NCBI GenBank assembly: GCA_044346745.1
Contig: JBIIYQ010000002.1
Span: forward strand, 1 to 64,000
Source of the DNA: UKL13-2 sp044346745
GTDB taxonomy: Bacteria > Pseudomonadota > Gammaproteobacteria > Burkholderiales > Usitatibacteraceae
Direction of reading: 5' to 3'
Length of the DNA: 64,000 nt
The notes under the pieces are model-generated. The model was not told where the DNA came from, searched no databases, and saw only the letters and a list, made by a program, of their open reading frames with translations. Below are positions 53,718-63,958 of this stretch, piece by piece (position 1 is the stretch's first letter; the number at the start of each line of letters is the position of its first letter). The position numbers and the translations under genes were made by a program.

Positions 53718-56700
53718 TTAGGCGCCTGTTGTCTGCCCAGTAAACTGTCGTATCAATTGAAGTAGTTGCTCCTCTTGGTACGGCTTTCCCATGTACTCAT
53801 TTACACCGAGTTCCAGCGCGTGATTGCGGTGTTTGTCTGCCGTGCGCGAGGTGATCATGATGATCGGTATGTGGTTGGTTTTGGCGTCCGCCCGAACATT
53901 GCGCGCAAACTCGAAACCGTCCATCCGCGGCATTTCAATATCGAGAAGGATCACATCCGGTGCGACATCTTGCAGCTGCTGTAATCCGTCGACGCCGTCC
54001 TTGGCTGTCACCACTTCAAAGTTCTCGCGCGTGAGCATCCTGCTAGTAATTTTGCGTACGGTAAGAGAATCATCGACCACCATGACCAACGGATTCGCGC
54101 GAACCAGCGGCGGTGCCTCATCGACCATGAAGCCACCTGCTCGAACGCTACCCGCGATCGCTTGCGCGAGTGACGGACCGGCTGGAACGGCAACTTGGGC
54201 CGCTTCTCGAGTTGTCGTCGACACGTCTGTGGCCGCGTTCGCGCCCGCTGCCGAAGTGTTCAACAAACCCGGCTCGACCGTCGCGGAGGACACCTCGCGG
54301 AAGACAAGTTGAACTGGGTTCATGATTAGCACCACCTGCCCGGAACCCAGCACCGTTGCGCCGGTGATTCCGGGGATGCGCGCAAGTTGCGGTCCGATCG
54401 GCTTCACCACAATTTCACGATTGCCAATAACGTCGTCAACCTGCACGGCCGCCCGCTGTTGACCGCTTTTGGCGAGAATCACAAACGCGCGCCGCTGGGC
54501 GGAAACCTTTGGCTTGCCGCCGAGCATGACTTCCATTGACCGCAGAGGGTACTTGTTGCCCTTCCAGTCAATCTCATTTAGGTCCAGCAGCGGTCCATAT
54601 CGTTTGCCTTTGAACTCTTGCACCTGCTCGATCATGACCGATGGAATTGCATACGTCGTTTCCCCAGCTGTCACCATCACCGCTTGCGTGACGGCAAGTG
54701 TAAGCGGCAGGGAAATGGTGAAGGTTGTGCCCCGACCGCGAACCGATGAAATATCGATACGCCCACCGAGCGAAACAATCTCATTTCTCACCACGTCCAT
54801 GCCAACCCCGCGGCCAGACAACTGCGAAACCACATCGACCGTACTGAAGCCGGCGGCGAAGATGAACTGGGTGAGTTGAACGTCGTTGACATCTACATCC
54901 GCTGCGAGCATTCCTTTCTGAATCGCTTTCTCCCGGATCCGGCCAAAATCGAGTCCTGCACCGTCGTCAGCCAAGGTCAGAATAACTTCGTTCCCGAGTT
55001 GGCGGGCATCGATGGATATCTCGCCGATTTCAGACTTACCGGCGGCCACGCGCGCGACCGGTGCCTCCAAGCCATGCGCCACCGAATTTCGCAGCAAGTG
55101 TTCAAACGGCGCAGTGATTTTCTCCAGTACGGAACGATCAATCTCAACACGGACGCCACGGAATTCAAGATTGGCTTTTTTGTTTAGCTGTTTTGCCGCC
55201 TGGCGCACGAGGCGGTAAAAGCGATCCTGAAGGTTACCGAGCGGCACTAATCGGACGCCCATCAGACCCTGCTGAAGGTCGCGGTTCATGCGCGATTGCT
55301 GAAGCAGCGCCGCGTCCGCTTCATCGAGATTCTTTGCCAACGACAGCTGGAGCGTCACCACGTCATTCAGGCTTTCGGCCATAAATCGCGTCAGCTCCTG
55401 CATGCGCGAAAACCGGTCGAACTCTAGGGGATCAAACTGCTCGCCTTGCGTTTCTGCTTCTCTGAGACGCGATTGAATCTGCGTTTCGGCACCCATCTCG
55501 ATTTCTCGCAGCTGAGTCTTAATGCGCGTCACGTTGTCATTCAAATCGAGCAGCGCTTTCTTGAAGGCCTGCAGCTCTAGGTCGACGCGCGAACGGGTAA
55601 TCGCCAATTCACCTGCCTCGTTAACAAAACGGTCGATCAAGTCCGCATTCACGCGCAGCAGCGCTTGACGATCACGTCCTTCTAGCTTCTCGCCCTCGCC
55701 AACGATCTCGGCGCGCGCCGCTGCGATCATCGCGAGCGGAGATGGTAAGTCGCCAACATCCGCTGTCGCAAACATCGCCTCTGGAGAAACTTCAATCGTC
55801 GGGGCGAGATCGCCTGCCGCTAGGCTCTCAAGTGCGACATTAAATCGATCCAGCCCGTCGTCTATCGCATCATAGTCGTGAGGCTTCGGTTCGGCGACAC
55901 GATCCATGTCGATGACCCGGGTCTCCATGACGTGTGACAACTCGCCAAGCCGCATCAGCCCTGCCATCCGCGCGGAACCCTTCAGCGTATGTAGGTGGCG
56001 AGCCAGCTCGGCAACGGGAGCGCGATCGGATGGCGTGCCGCGCCATCTGCGAAGCGCATGCCCAACAAGGGGCATTATTTCCCGCGCTTCTTCAAGGAAG
56101 ATTGGCAACAGGTCAGCGTCGACGTCGTCGTTCACCCCGCGACGATCTTTGCCTGCCTCAAACGCTTCGGCCTCGACGGTGTTCTCGGACGCTTTTGGTG
56201 GCGCGGCAACTGCACGAGCGGCGTCCGTCGGCGGGTTAATCGGCGGGAAACTGTTGGTCTCCACCACCACCCGCGCCGGTGCCTGCTCGCTGGCAACGTT
56301 GGCAGCTAAGTGTGGCGCGGCAACGAGGTCAGCAAACACCGCATCGAGCGGCTCGGTCGAATAGTTTTCAGAGAACGGTGCGTCGGCAGTTTGCGTACTT
56401 TCGTCAATGACCCCATCCGGGATCGCAGAGTCTGAGGCCAACTGCGCACTCGTCGGCGCACTCTCGAATACCGATTCTGGCGATAACATTTCTTGCGACG
56501 CTGCTACCGGCGGCTCGGGCACCGCCATCGCCAGTGGCGTTTCGGTCGACGCCAGCACGCCCTCATCAATCTTCGCCGGTGAGGTCTCGTTGGCGGCGTC
56601 AACTACAAAATCAAATGGCGATAACGCCGCCTCGGCGACTGATGCATCATTCGGCAACGCAACGTCAGCAGCTTCGGTGAAGCTAGCCACCGGTTTGACC

Positions 56701-59700
56701 GACGTAGACTCCCCGGCGCGCGCATCCGCCTGAAGCGATTCACGCATCGCGATTAACGAGGCGACAACGTCCGGGCGAGGCGGTGGATACTCGTGCTCGT
56801 GCGCGTGAAGCGAAAGCACCATCGCGCTCACCACGTCGACGCCTTCGCGCGTCGCCTCGATTCGCGCTTGGTCCCAATGTGGCGTCAACTCAATGACATC
56901 TGCCAGCCACTTTTCCAAGGCAAACGCCACCTCGGCAATCGACACAAATCCAGTGGTTCGCGAGGAGCTTGTCAGCGTATGCGCGGCGCGCATGAACTCA
57001 TAAGAAATCGGACCCAGCGGGTTGGCCTCAACCGCCGACATTTCTCGTCCAAGGGTGTCAATATGGGTAGTTGCCTCACCGAGATAAACTTCAAACAATG
57101 GTGCGGGCAGGGCGACGTGACCGATCAAAACTTCACGCGAGTCCTCGGTTGCTGGTGCGTCCGGCGACAGATCGATTGCAGAGGACGGTTGTTCAGGTAC
57201 CGGTAGCGACGGCAGTTCCGCAAACAGCTGATCGTCGGCCAATTCTCTAGGCAGCGCCTCAATGGTCGACTCGGTGGATAGCGGCGATTTTCCATCAGCC
57301 GGTCGTTCGGATTCGTCGCTCAATATCAGGTCAAGCGACCACTCTCCGAAAACATCTGTCGGTGTGGCCTGCGGCTCAACAATCGCGCCGGGCATGTCGG
57401 TGCGCGCCACCGGCGCCGATCCGGCGTCGACGACAGCCACTTCAACGGGTTCCCGATTGTTCTTTAGCAATTCACATAAATCGGTGATCTGTGTGCCGTC
57501 AATGACGGCGGTTCCCGATGCCTGTAGGGAGGCTACCCAAGCTGAAAAAGAGTTCGAAGCGTCTCCGAGCAACTTCATCAAACCGTCGGTCAAAGGTTTT
57601 TCTTCCTTTAACCACTTGTTCATCACCTGTTCACAGCTCCATGCGACCTCACCCAGATCCGATAATCCGACCATGCGTCCGGAGCCCTTCAGCGTGTGAA
57701 AGCCGCGGCGGATGGTGGCGAGTGCTTCACGATCGTGGGGGAATTGGCGCACGACCTCAAGGCTTGCACGTACAGTTGCAACAACTTCCGCAGCTTCCTC
57801 GAGGAATACTTCGAGCAGCTCCTGATCCACATCGGCAGCAGGCGCGTCGAGCAGCTGCACAACCTGCTGCGTTGGTGCCTCGACCGGTTTTGTTGGCGCA
57901 ATGTTGGCAAACGCATTGACAAACGCATCATCAAGAGCACGAGCTCTCTCGCTCTGCGGTAACGCCGTATCTGCATCGATGGCAGCGAGAGTTAATGCTG
58001 AAGATTTTGCTGTGTCTACATCGCCGATAACTTCGGCGTTTTCTTTCAATTCCAACACCGCGTCTCGCAATTGTTCCGTCGGCACCAAGGCCTCCGGTTG
58101 CTGTTTCCAGTCCGAAAGCAACGCGTACACCTTCTGTTTGTCGATCTCTACGTCGCTGGACGAAACAGGTGACGACAGCGGTGATTTCAACAAGCCGTGC
58201 TCGGCTTCCGGCGGTTTCTCCGCAAGTCCAAAACGGATGAGCGCCGGTAGTAGCAGAGAGCGCGGGTCGGCGGAATTTTGCTGTAACGCCGACACAAAGA
58301 GCCCCAGTGCTGACACACCTTCGGCAACCGTTTCCGCTTCATCACCAGCACCCTTAACTGCGCCCGAGGCAAATTGGGCCACTCGCTCCCGTAACATGAG
58401 ATTCAGCGCTGCGGCCTCGTCAAGCTCAAGGATGGCCAACGCACCTTGCACCTGAGAGAAAAGAGGGGATAAGGTTGCCAAGTCGGCTGTTTTCAACGGG
58501 TCGCGGAAAAAAGCGTCCAGTGTGCTTTCTATGGTGGACAGGTTTACCTGAACTTCCTGGCCCACTTGGAATATCAACAAACGTTCTTGCGCACGTTTGC
58601 TGAAGTCATCCATCATCGCGCCAGCGGAAGGATCGATGTCGGGCAATGCGCGCCCGGACATTGCGCTCTTGATCCGAGAAATTACCGCTTGGCTCTGGGT
58701 TGTGAAGTCGCCGGAAAGGCGAAAGAAGTTTTCCAACGATGATTCCACAAACAGCAAGGCAGATGCGACTTCGAGGGCTTGAAGTTCATTGGCTGGCTGC
58801 CCAGTTTTTTTCAGATGCGGGCCAATCAGACCCAACACTCGCAGTAGTTCCGCCATCCCATGATTCGGGAGAGATTGTGCAGCTTTTGCCAGCGCCTCGC
58901 CCTGCTGGACAAGCGACTCCAGCGCCGCGCGGTTGCCGCTAGTAAGCTTTAGCCAACTGTCCTTTAACGCCTGCAGTTGGTCCCTAAGAGAACGGACCAA
59001 CACTTTAGCCGACTCGTCGGACGACACATCGAGCTCCGGCGCGGCTGCGAGCAATTCATCCAATCGATACAACACGCGGACGGATCGCACTCGCTCGGTC
59101 GTCGCAGAAGAATGGCCAATCACCAATAGCAAGTCTCGGAACAACCGCTCCGGAACCTTCTGTATTCCATCAATAAGCAGCTTGATCTGTTGATCAATTT
59201 TGCCAAACAACTGCACGGCCAAGGTGCCAGACTGCGCCGGGTCGGCCTCCACTGCGTCAAAAAATGCGCTGACGGTATACCAGAATGCGCGCGCAGGCGA
59301 GGTCACTTGCAACGCCTCTATAGCGAGTGTCGCGCTGCGCATATCTCGTGCCCCCGCAACTGGGTTCTTCTCTCTCAACAACTTCAGCAGACCAGTTTGG
59401 TAAAGGCTACGCTTCTGCTTAAGGCTCTCAGCCAGCATATCACCACGAGGTAAAGTGACTGTGTTCTCCGACATGGGCACAACAACATCAAGATCCGGCG
59501 AGAACAAATCACTTGGCGTCGCCGTGCTCGCGGCTCGAGCGCGATTAAGCGCCATGTACATGGAAGCAAGCACCATCGGTCGATCAGGCTCACCAGCCAA
59601 CAGGCTGTCCAAGTAACTGGAAAGCGATCCGGTGGCTTGTTTGGCGAGCATGGCCCGCTCTTTGACGGCGTCGCGCGTTGACGGATCACCAAGCGTGTCA

Positions 59701-59936
59701 ACCAAGGCTTCTATTTCTTCGGTGAATCGGGTTGCGCCGCCTAGCCCGACCATTGAGAGCGCACCCGTTACCTGATGCAAATGCGTCGAGACGTATTTCA
59801 GCGCCTTCGTATCCGTATCATCTATCACCAACCTGTCAAGGTTCATCCTCACTACTGCGAGCGAATGTTCGATCTCAGCCTTGACCCAAGACAGCGGGCC
59901 AAGATCGATCGAAAACAAATGAGGATTCCGCGACAT
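53718..59936 (-). CDS. chpA: ChpA/PilL hybrid chemosensory histidine kinase (type IV pilus control)
   Basis: A 2072-residue CheA-type kinase of the Pil-Chp system. Hpt domains are seen with H747 (FHTLKGSGRM), a variant at H986 (AHTLTSSSRT, Lys replaced by Thr) and H1316 (LHTLKGSARM); the N-terminus has a weaker Hpt-like helix pair (HLHQVTGALSMVG, about 52-64). After acidic linkers come the CheA dimerisation and ATPase domains (LLRNSVAHGLEAP, about 1615; GRGVGMDVVRNE, about 1713), a CheW-like domain (about 1755-1890) and a C-terminal receiver with D1999 (LLDIEMPRMDGF). It ends the operon pilG-pilH-pilI-pilJ-chpA, 19 nt after pilJ. It relays surface or chemical signals to pilus motors and cAMP in relatives. 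Confidence 0.95.
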   Translation of the reverse strand: MSRNPHLFSIDLGPLSWVKAEIEHSLAVVRMNLDRLVIDDTDTKALKYVSTHLHQVTGALSMVGLGGATRFTEEIEALVDTLGDPSTRDAVKERAMLAKQATGSLSSYLDSLLAGEPDRPMVLASMYMALNRARAASTATPSDLFSPDLDVVVPMSENTVTLPRGDMLAESLKQKRSLYQTGLLKLLREKNPVAGARDMRSATLAIEALQVTSPARAFWYTVSAFFDAVEADPAQSGTLAVQLFGKIDQQIKLLIDGIQKVPERLFRDLLLVIGHSSATTERVRSVRVLYRLDELLAAAPELDVSSDESAKVLVRSLRDQLQALKDSWLKLTSGNRAALESLVQQGEALAKAAQSLPNHGMAELLRVLGLIGPHLKKTGQPANELQALEVASALLFVESSLENFFRLSGDFTTQSQAVISRIKSAMSGRALPDIDPSAGAMMDDFSKRAQERLLIFQVGQEVQVNLSTIESTLDAFFRDPLKTADLATLSPLFSQVQGALAILELDEAAALNLMLRERVAQFASGAVKGAGDEAETVAEGVSALGLFVSALQQNSADPRSLLLPALIRFGLAEKPPEAEHGLLKSPLSSPVSSSDVEIDKQKVYALLSDWKQQPEALVPTEQLRDAVLELKENAEVIGDVDTAKSSALTLAAIDADTALPQSERARALDDAFVNAFANIAPTKPVEAPTQQVVQLLDAPAADVDQELLEVFLEEAAEVVATVRASLEVVRQFPHDREALATIRRGFHTLKGSGRMVGLSDLGEVAWSCEQVMNKWLKEEKPLTDGLMKLLGDASNSFSAWVASLQASGTAVIDGTQITDLCELLKNNREPVEVAVVDAGSAPVARTDMPGAIVEPQATPTDVFGEWSLDLILSDESERPADGKSPLSTESTIEALPRELADDQLFAELPSLPVPEQPSSAIDLSPDAPATEDSREVLIGHVALPAPLFEVYLGEATTHIDTLGREMSAVEANPLGPISYEFMRAAHTLTSSSRTTGFVSIAEVAFALEKWLADVIELTPHWDQARIEATREGVDVVSAMVLSLHAHEHEYPPPRPDVVASLIAMRESLQADARAGESTSVKPVASFTEAADVALPNDASVAEAALSPFDFVVDAANETSPAKIDEGVLASTETPLAMAVPEPPVAASQEMLSPESVFESAPTSAQLASDSAIPDGVIDESTQTADAPFSENYSTEPLDAVFADLVAAPHLAANVASEQAPARVVVETNSFPPINPPTDAARAVAAPPKASENTVEAEAFEAGKDRRGVNDDVDADLLPIFLEEAREIMPLVGHALRRWRGTPSDRAPVAELARHLHTLKGSARMAGLMRLGELSHVMETRVIDMDRVAEPKPHDYDAIDDGLDRFNVALESLAAGDLAPTIEVSPEAMFATADVGDLPSPLAMIAAARAEIVGEGEKLEGRDRQALLRVNADLIDRFVNEAGELAITRSRVDLELQAFKKALLDLNDNVTRIKTQLREIEMGAETQIQSRLREAETQGEQFDPLEFDRFSRMQELTRFMAESLNDVVTLQLSLAKNLDEADAALLQQSRMNRDLQQGLMGVRLVPLGNLQDRFYRLVRQAAKQLNKKANLEFRGVRVEIDRSVLEKITAPFEHLLRNSVAHGLEAPVARVAAGKSEIGEISIDARQLGNEVILTLADDGAGLDFGRIREKAIQKGMLAADVDVNDVQLTQFIFAAGFSTVDVVSQLSGRGVGMDVVRNEIVSLGGRIDISSVRGRGTTFTISLPLTLAVTQAVMVTAGETTYAIPSVMIEQVQEFKGKRYGPLLDLNEIDWKGNKYPLRSMEVMLGGKPKVSAQRRAFVILAKSGQQRAAVQVDDVIGNREIVVKPIGPQLARIPGITGATVLGSGQVVLIMNPVQLVFREVSSATVEPGLLNTSAAGANAATDVSTTTREAAQVAVPAGPSLAQAIAGSVRAGGFMVDEAPPLVRANPLVMVVDDSLTVRKITSRMLTRENFEVVTAKDGVDGLQQLQDVAPDVILLDIEMPRMDGFEFARNVRADAKTNHIPIIMITSRTADKHRNHALELGVNEYMGKPYQEEQLLQLIRQFTGQTTGA

Positions 59937-59955
59937 GTTCTGCGCTTGGCCCTGA

Positions 59956-62271
59956 TTACAACTTAAAGCCAGACACTGAGGACTTTAGATCCGATGCAAC
60001 GTCGGCAAGTTCTTGAATCGAAGACGCTGTCTGTTGAGTGCCGGCTGTCGTTTGCCGATTGATTTCGAGAATGTCCTGCATATTTCGCGCCACCTTGTTT
60101 GCGGAAGCGGCTTGAGATTGTGTATCTGACGAAATCTTTTGAATCAGCGAGGCAAGGTTGGTTGTCACCGAGTCAATCTCTGAAAGCGCCTGGCCCGCGG
60201 CGTCTGACAACTTGGCACCCTCCACCACACCGGCAGTGGATTTTTCCATCGCGACCACGGCATCCTGAGTATCAGCCTGAATGGTCTTGACGATCGCGCC
60301 GATTTGTTTGGTCGCCTCGGCTGATCGCTCTGCCAAACGCTGCACTTCTTCCGCAACCACCGAGAAGCCACGACCCGCTTCGCCAGCCGACGCGGCCTGG
60401 ATCGCCGCATTTAGCGCCAACACGTTGGTTTGCTCGGTAATGTCTGAGATTAGTTCCACAATCTCGCCAATCTCTTGGGACGATTCACCAAGTCGCTTGA
60501 TTCTCTTGGATGTTTCTTGAATTTGCTCGCGGATATCGTTCATGCCTGCGATTGAGTTTTGTACTGCGAATCGGCCCTTGTCCGACGCCGCCAAGGATCG
60601 CAGCGCAACCTTGGAGGACTCTTCGGCGTTCGTTGACACAGTTGAAAGCGTGTTCGCGACGCTGAGCACTTGCTCGGTCGTTGATTGAATTTCCCGGGAC
60701 TGTTTTTCCGCAGCATCGAGCAACTGAACCGACACGGATTGCGCCTGCTGCGATTTCGCCGATACTTGTGTGGACGCATTATTCACGCCTGTTACCAAGG
60801 CGCGAAGCTCATCAATGGTGTAGTTCATCGAGTCGGCGATTGCGCCCGTGATGTCCTCGGTCACCTTTGCGCGTATTGTCAAGTCCCCGTCGGCGAGATC
60901 TCCCATTTCATTGAGCAGGCGCAGGATGGCCTCTTGGTTTCGCTTGTTCTCAAGCTCTGACTCCATCGCGCGCTTGCGTTCGGTCACCAGATACAGATAT
61001 CCCATCAACCCCAGCGACACCAACATTAGCAGGCCGGACACACCCGCAATTACGAGCGGCAGGATGCGATTTTCTGCGGCAAATCCGACCTGAAGTTGTT
61101 CGACACTACTCATAAGCTGTTCAGAACCTTGCTGTAATGCGCGTCCGGCCTGGCGTGCAGACACGAGCTTCTGAATATTTTCCAAAATCGGCTTGATGTT
61201 TTCTTCAAATGCGGAAAATGCCTCACGCAGCCTAACCACACGCGCACGGTTTTCTCCCGTGACCGCAGAGACGCCGATGACATCTGAACCGGTCTCCAGC
61301 GCCTTTACTAACTCACGGAAGTCGTTGGTATCTTTACCCATCAGAAATGGCACTTCGGGATTAATCACATCTGCGCCCAAAATTTCGGCCGCTCCGCGCG
61401 CCAGTCGTTCCGCGAGGTACGTCAGGCGATTTACCTTCAACACCTGCGCCGGGTTGATCCCACTTTGTTGTAAGACCGCAGTTAGTTGCTGGGAAAGACC
61501 GGCCAATTCCTCAGCAACGGATCGAACCTGCTCGACATTTCGGCCTAAGTTGGTTAAGTCTTTCTGCGCGGCGAGGATTGAGGTGGCGGAGTTGGATGCT
61601 TCCTGATACCGCTTGGTCAGCTCCGTTAAACGGGAAGTCAATTCCTCCGATATTCGCGCTGAGGGGACAGTGCTGTTAAATGCGAAACCGCCTGAGTTCA
61701 GGACGTCCAAGTACTTCTGAAATTCGTCCCGGCTATCCTGTAGCTGCGCAAATGACGCCAACTCCCCCCGTGCGCCAAGACCTCCTGACTTCGCCAATCG
61801 TTGAGTATGGAATTGTAGTTGCGAGGCAATGTTTGTGTAGGTCGAAATGTTTCTACTGTGGTAATCGTCCAGCGCAATGGCACCCAACATCAAGGCAAAG
61901 AACAAGCCTGCGAGCGTTCCAAGAACCTGGAACTGGGTCTGCATCGGGAACTTGCCGATCAGCGGCAAAACAGACGCCATGCGCTCCGATCTGGGTTTTG
62001 CCACTTTGTTTGCCGCTACAGTGGCGGCAATTTTTTGTGTCTGATTACCGACGGCGAGGCTGGAGGTGGACTCTGGCTCGTCTTTGACGATCTGACTAGC
62101 GGTGTCCAATGGCACACCCGCCGACTTATTCTTACCACCCAATAACTTGGCAAAGAAGCCGTCGGGCGCTGGTTTAGATGGCGCGCCGCCTCCCGGTGCG
62201 GTGGTGCTTTTGGGAGCGAGGGTTTTGTCATTACCCTTCAAAATGGAAGGAGTTGGTAATTTGAATGCCAT
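59956..62271 (-). CDS. pilJ: PilJ methyl-accepting chemotaxis protein
   Basis: A 771-residue transducer. A cytoplasmic N-terminal extension (about 1-110) precedes TM1 (about 113-135), a helical PilJ-type periplasmic domain (about 140-400) and TM2 (about 405-430). A HAMP-like linker and the signalling hairpin follow, with the conserved tip TEQTNVLALNAAIQAASAGE and GRGFSVVAEEVQRLAERSAE. It senses input for the Pil-Chp system and couples through PilI to ChpA. No methyltransferase gene pilK is in the operon segment seen here. The extended, Lys/Pro-rich N-terminus is longer than in Pseudomonas PilJ. Confidence 0.95.
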   Translation of the reverse strand: MAFKLPTPSILKGNDKTLAPKSTTAPGGGAPSKPAPDGFFAKLLGGKNKSAGVPLDTASQIVKDEPESTSSLAVGNQTQKIAATVAANKVAKPRSERMASVLPLIGKFPMQTQFQVLGTLAGLFFALMLGAIALDDYHSRNISTYTNIASQLQFHTQRLAKSGGLGARGELASFAQLQDSRDEFQKYLDVLNSGGFAFNSTVPSARISEELTSRLTELTKRYQEASNSATSILAAQKDLTNLGRNVEQVRSVAEELAGLSQQLTAVLQQSGINPAQVLKVNRLTYLAERLARGAAEILGADVINPEVPFLMGKDTNDFRELVKALETGSDVIGVSAVTGENRARVVRLREAFSAFEENIKPILENIQKLVSARQAGRALQQGSEQLMSSVEQLQVGFAAENRILPLVIAGVSGLLMLVSLGLMGYLYLVTERKRAMESELENKRNQEAILRLLNEMGDLADGDLTIRAKVTEDITGAIADSMNYTIDELRALVTGVNNASTQVSAKSQQAQSVSVQLLDAAEKQSREIQSTTEQVLSVANTLSTVSTNAEESSKVALRSLAASDKGRFAVQNSIAGMNDIREQIQETSKRIKRLGESSQEIGEIVELISDITEQTNVLALNAAIQAASAGEAGRGFSVVAEEVQRLAERSAEATKQIGAIVKTIQADTQDAVVAMEKSTAGVVEGAKLSDAAGQALSEIDSVTTNLASLIQKISSDTQSQAASANKVARNMQDILEINRQTTAGTQQTASSIQELADVASDLKSSVSGFKL

Positions 62272-62376
62272 ATGAATTTCTCCGAACCGAAATTACAACC
62301 AACTACAAATAGAGACGTTTGGACAAACTCGTGCCGCAGTATCGCTTGGAAGCTATTGCGCGCACTGTCAAAATGC

Positions 62377-62910
62377 TCACACCCTCGCGACCGCTTGCAG
62401 CGATGAAACCTCAAGAAATGCCGCGCTCTTGGCCAGCACTGCAACATCCAATTCAAACCACTGCACACCATTGGGATCACGGTACTGCGCCTTCACCCAT
62501 GGTCGCATAGCATGGCTAGCATCTACGCGCTCGAATGACTCCGGATTACGCAATCCCAACATCCGATTGACCATGATGCCCGATGCCTCCAAAAATCTGT
62601 CACTAAGCAGCACCACACACCGCTCCGCACTCTGTGCGGTCGCCGCCCCCCCCTGAAAAGCTGAGAAGTCCGCGACTGCGAACAGCTTACCTCGGACGTT
62701 GGCAACACCTTGAAACCAGTGCTTCGTTTGCGGCACCGAAACAAAAGCTGGCACGGGGATTACCTCTGCAACGTCGGCCAGCGAAACCAACCAATTTTCT
62801 TCGCCAACCTGAAAGCCGAGTTTTGACGCGAACGTGCGCAACTTGGACGTATCGCGCAAGCGCTCCGCCACGCTGCGCTGAAATTCCCGTAGGTTGGATT
62901 TGCTGGCCAT
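62377..62910 (-). CDS. pilI: PilI CheW-like adaptor
   Basis: A 177-residue CheW-domain protein. The LGFQVGEENWLVSLADVAEV segment (about 31-50), the VRGKLFAVADFSAFQG stretch (about 72-87) and the two-subdomain beta-barrel pattern place it as the adaptor that links PilJ to ChpA. It sits 12 nt after pilH and 105 nt before pilJ. Confidence 0.92.
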   Translation of the reverse strand: MASKSNLREFQRSVAERLRDTSKLRTFASKLGFQVGEENWLVSLADVAEVIPVPAFVSVPQTKHWFQGVANVRGKLFAVADFSAFQGGAATAQSAERCVVLLSDRFLEASGIMVNRMLGLRNPESFERVDASHAMRPWVKAQYRDPNGVQWFELDVAVLAKSAAFLEVSSLQAVARV

Positions 62911-62922
62911 CTGCGACGGTGT

Positions 62923-63288
62923 CTAGCCCAAGGCCTTAATCTTGGCAATCAAATCTGCCGCACTCACCGGCTTCACAAGGTAATCCTTCGCGCCCTGTCG
63001 CATTCCCCAGATCTTGTCGGTTTCCTGATCTTTGGTTGTACATATAAACACCGGGATGTGCTTAGTTGTTTCTTCTCTTGTGATGGCTCGTGTTGCTTGG
63101 AATCCGTTTAGCCCCGGCATCACCACATCCATCAACACCAAATCTGGCTGGTCGCGCTTGGCAGCTTCTACCCCCTCCTCCCCGCTTGCCGCCTGTATAA
63201 CGGAGAAACCCGCCTTCGTGAGAATCCCTTCAAGGAAAGTGCGCTCAGTTGGGGAATCGTCTACAACCAATATTGTCTTTACGACCAT
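62923..63288 (-). CDS. pilH: PilH single-domain response regulator
   Basis: A 121-residue CheY-like receiver with DDS (about 9-11), phospho-acceptor in LVLMDVVMPGLNGFQA (Asp near 52), and YLVKPVSAADL. The ATG at 63288 follows GGAG; an upstream in-frame start adds nine residues and is less likely. In relatives PilH opposes or buffers PilG signalling in twitching motility. Confidence 0.93.
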   Translation of the reverse strand: MVVKTILVVDDSPTERTFLEGILTKAGFSVIQAASGEEGVEAAKRDQPDLVLMDVVMPGLNGFQATRAITREETTKHIPVFICTTKDQETDKIWGMRQGAKDYLVKPVSAADLIAKIKALG

Positions 63289-63364
63289 GATCAATGCTCC
63301 ATTTTTGCTTTTCAAATAATGTTTTCGGCGCTAGTACGCAGATGCGTCTGGCGCACGCAAAATC

Positions 63365-63778
63365 TCATGTCATGCTCTGCGCGGCACCGGTTACGGCGAG
63401 ATGGGTCTCCACTGCTTTTAACAGGCTGTCCTTTGAGAATGGCTTTGTCAGATATTCGTCTGACCCAACCATGCGGCCTCGCGCCCTATCAAACAGGCTG
63501 TCTTTGGAGGACAGCATAATGACCGGGATTGATCTATGTCTACCGTTTTTCTTAATCAGTGCACAGGTTTGGTAGCCATCGAGGCGCGGCATCATGATGT
63601 CGACAAAAATCACATCCGGCTGGTGGTCGGCGATCTTCGACAGCGCATCGAAACCATTTTCCGCAAGGATGACTTTGCAGCCAGCCTGCATCAGAAAAAT
63701 TTCGGCGCTGCGGCGGATGGTGTTTGAATCATCAATCACCATCACGCGCGTACCCGATATTGACCTTGTCTCAACCAC
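63365..63778 (-). CDS. pilG: PilG single-domain response regulator
   Basis: A 137-residue CheY-like receiver with VMVIDDSNTIRRSAE (about 12-26), phospho-acceptor in VIFVDIMMPRLDGYQT (Asp near 60) and YLTKPFSKDSL. It is the first pil gene of the operon. In relatives PilG promotes pilus extension and cAMP production. The spacing to pilH is 76 nt. Confidence 0.95.
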   Translation of the reverse strand: MVETRSISGTRVMVIDDSNTIRRSAEIFLMQAGCKVILAENGFDALSKIADHQPDVIFVDIMMPRLDGYQTCALIKKNGRHRSIPVIMLSSKDSLFDRARGRMVGSDEYLTKPFSKDSLLKAVETHLAVTGAAQSMT

Positions 63779-63958
63779 TCGTGCGCTTTCAGGTTGTACA
63801 GTCGAAAAATGAACTTTGATCTCGCGTCAGAAACGCAAACTACGCGATTTTATTTTAACAACGGTCAACGTCTTTGAATCATTATGGCCTAAAGACGACA
63901 GTTTGTTTTTTTGCGGATGGCCTTGCGCTAGGCGAACCATTTTGGCCGGTTGCTTGAG

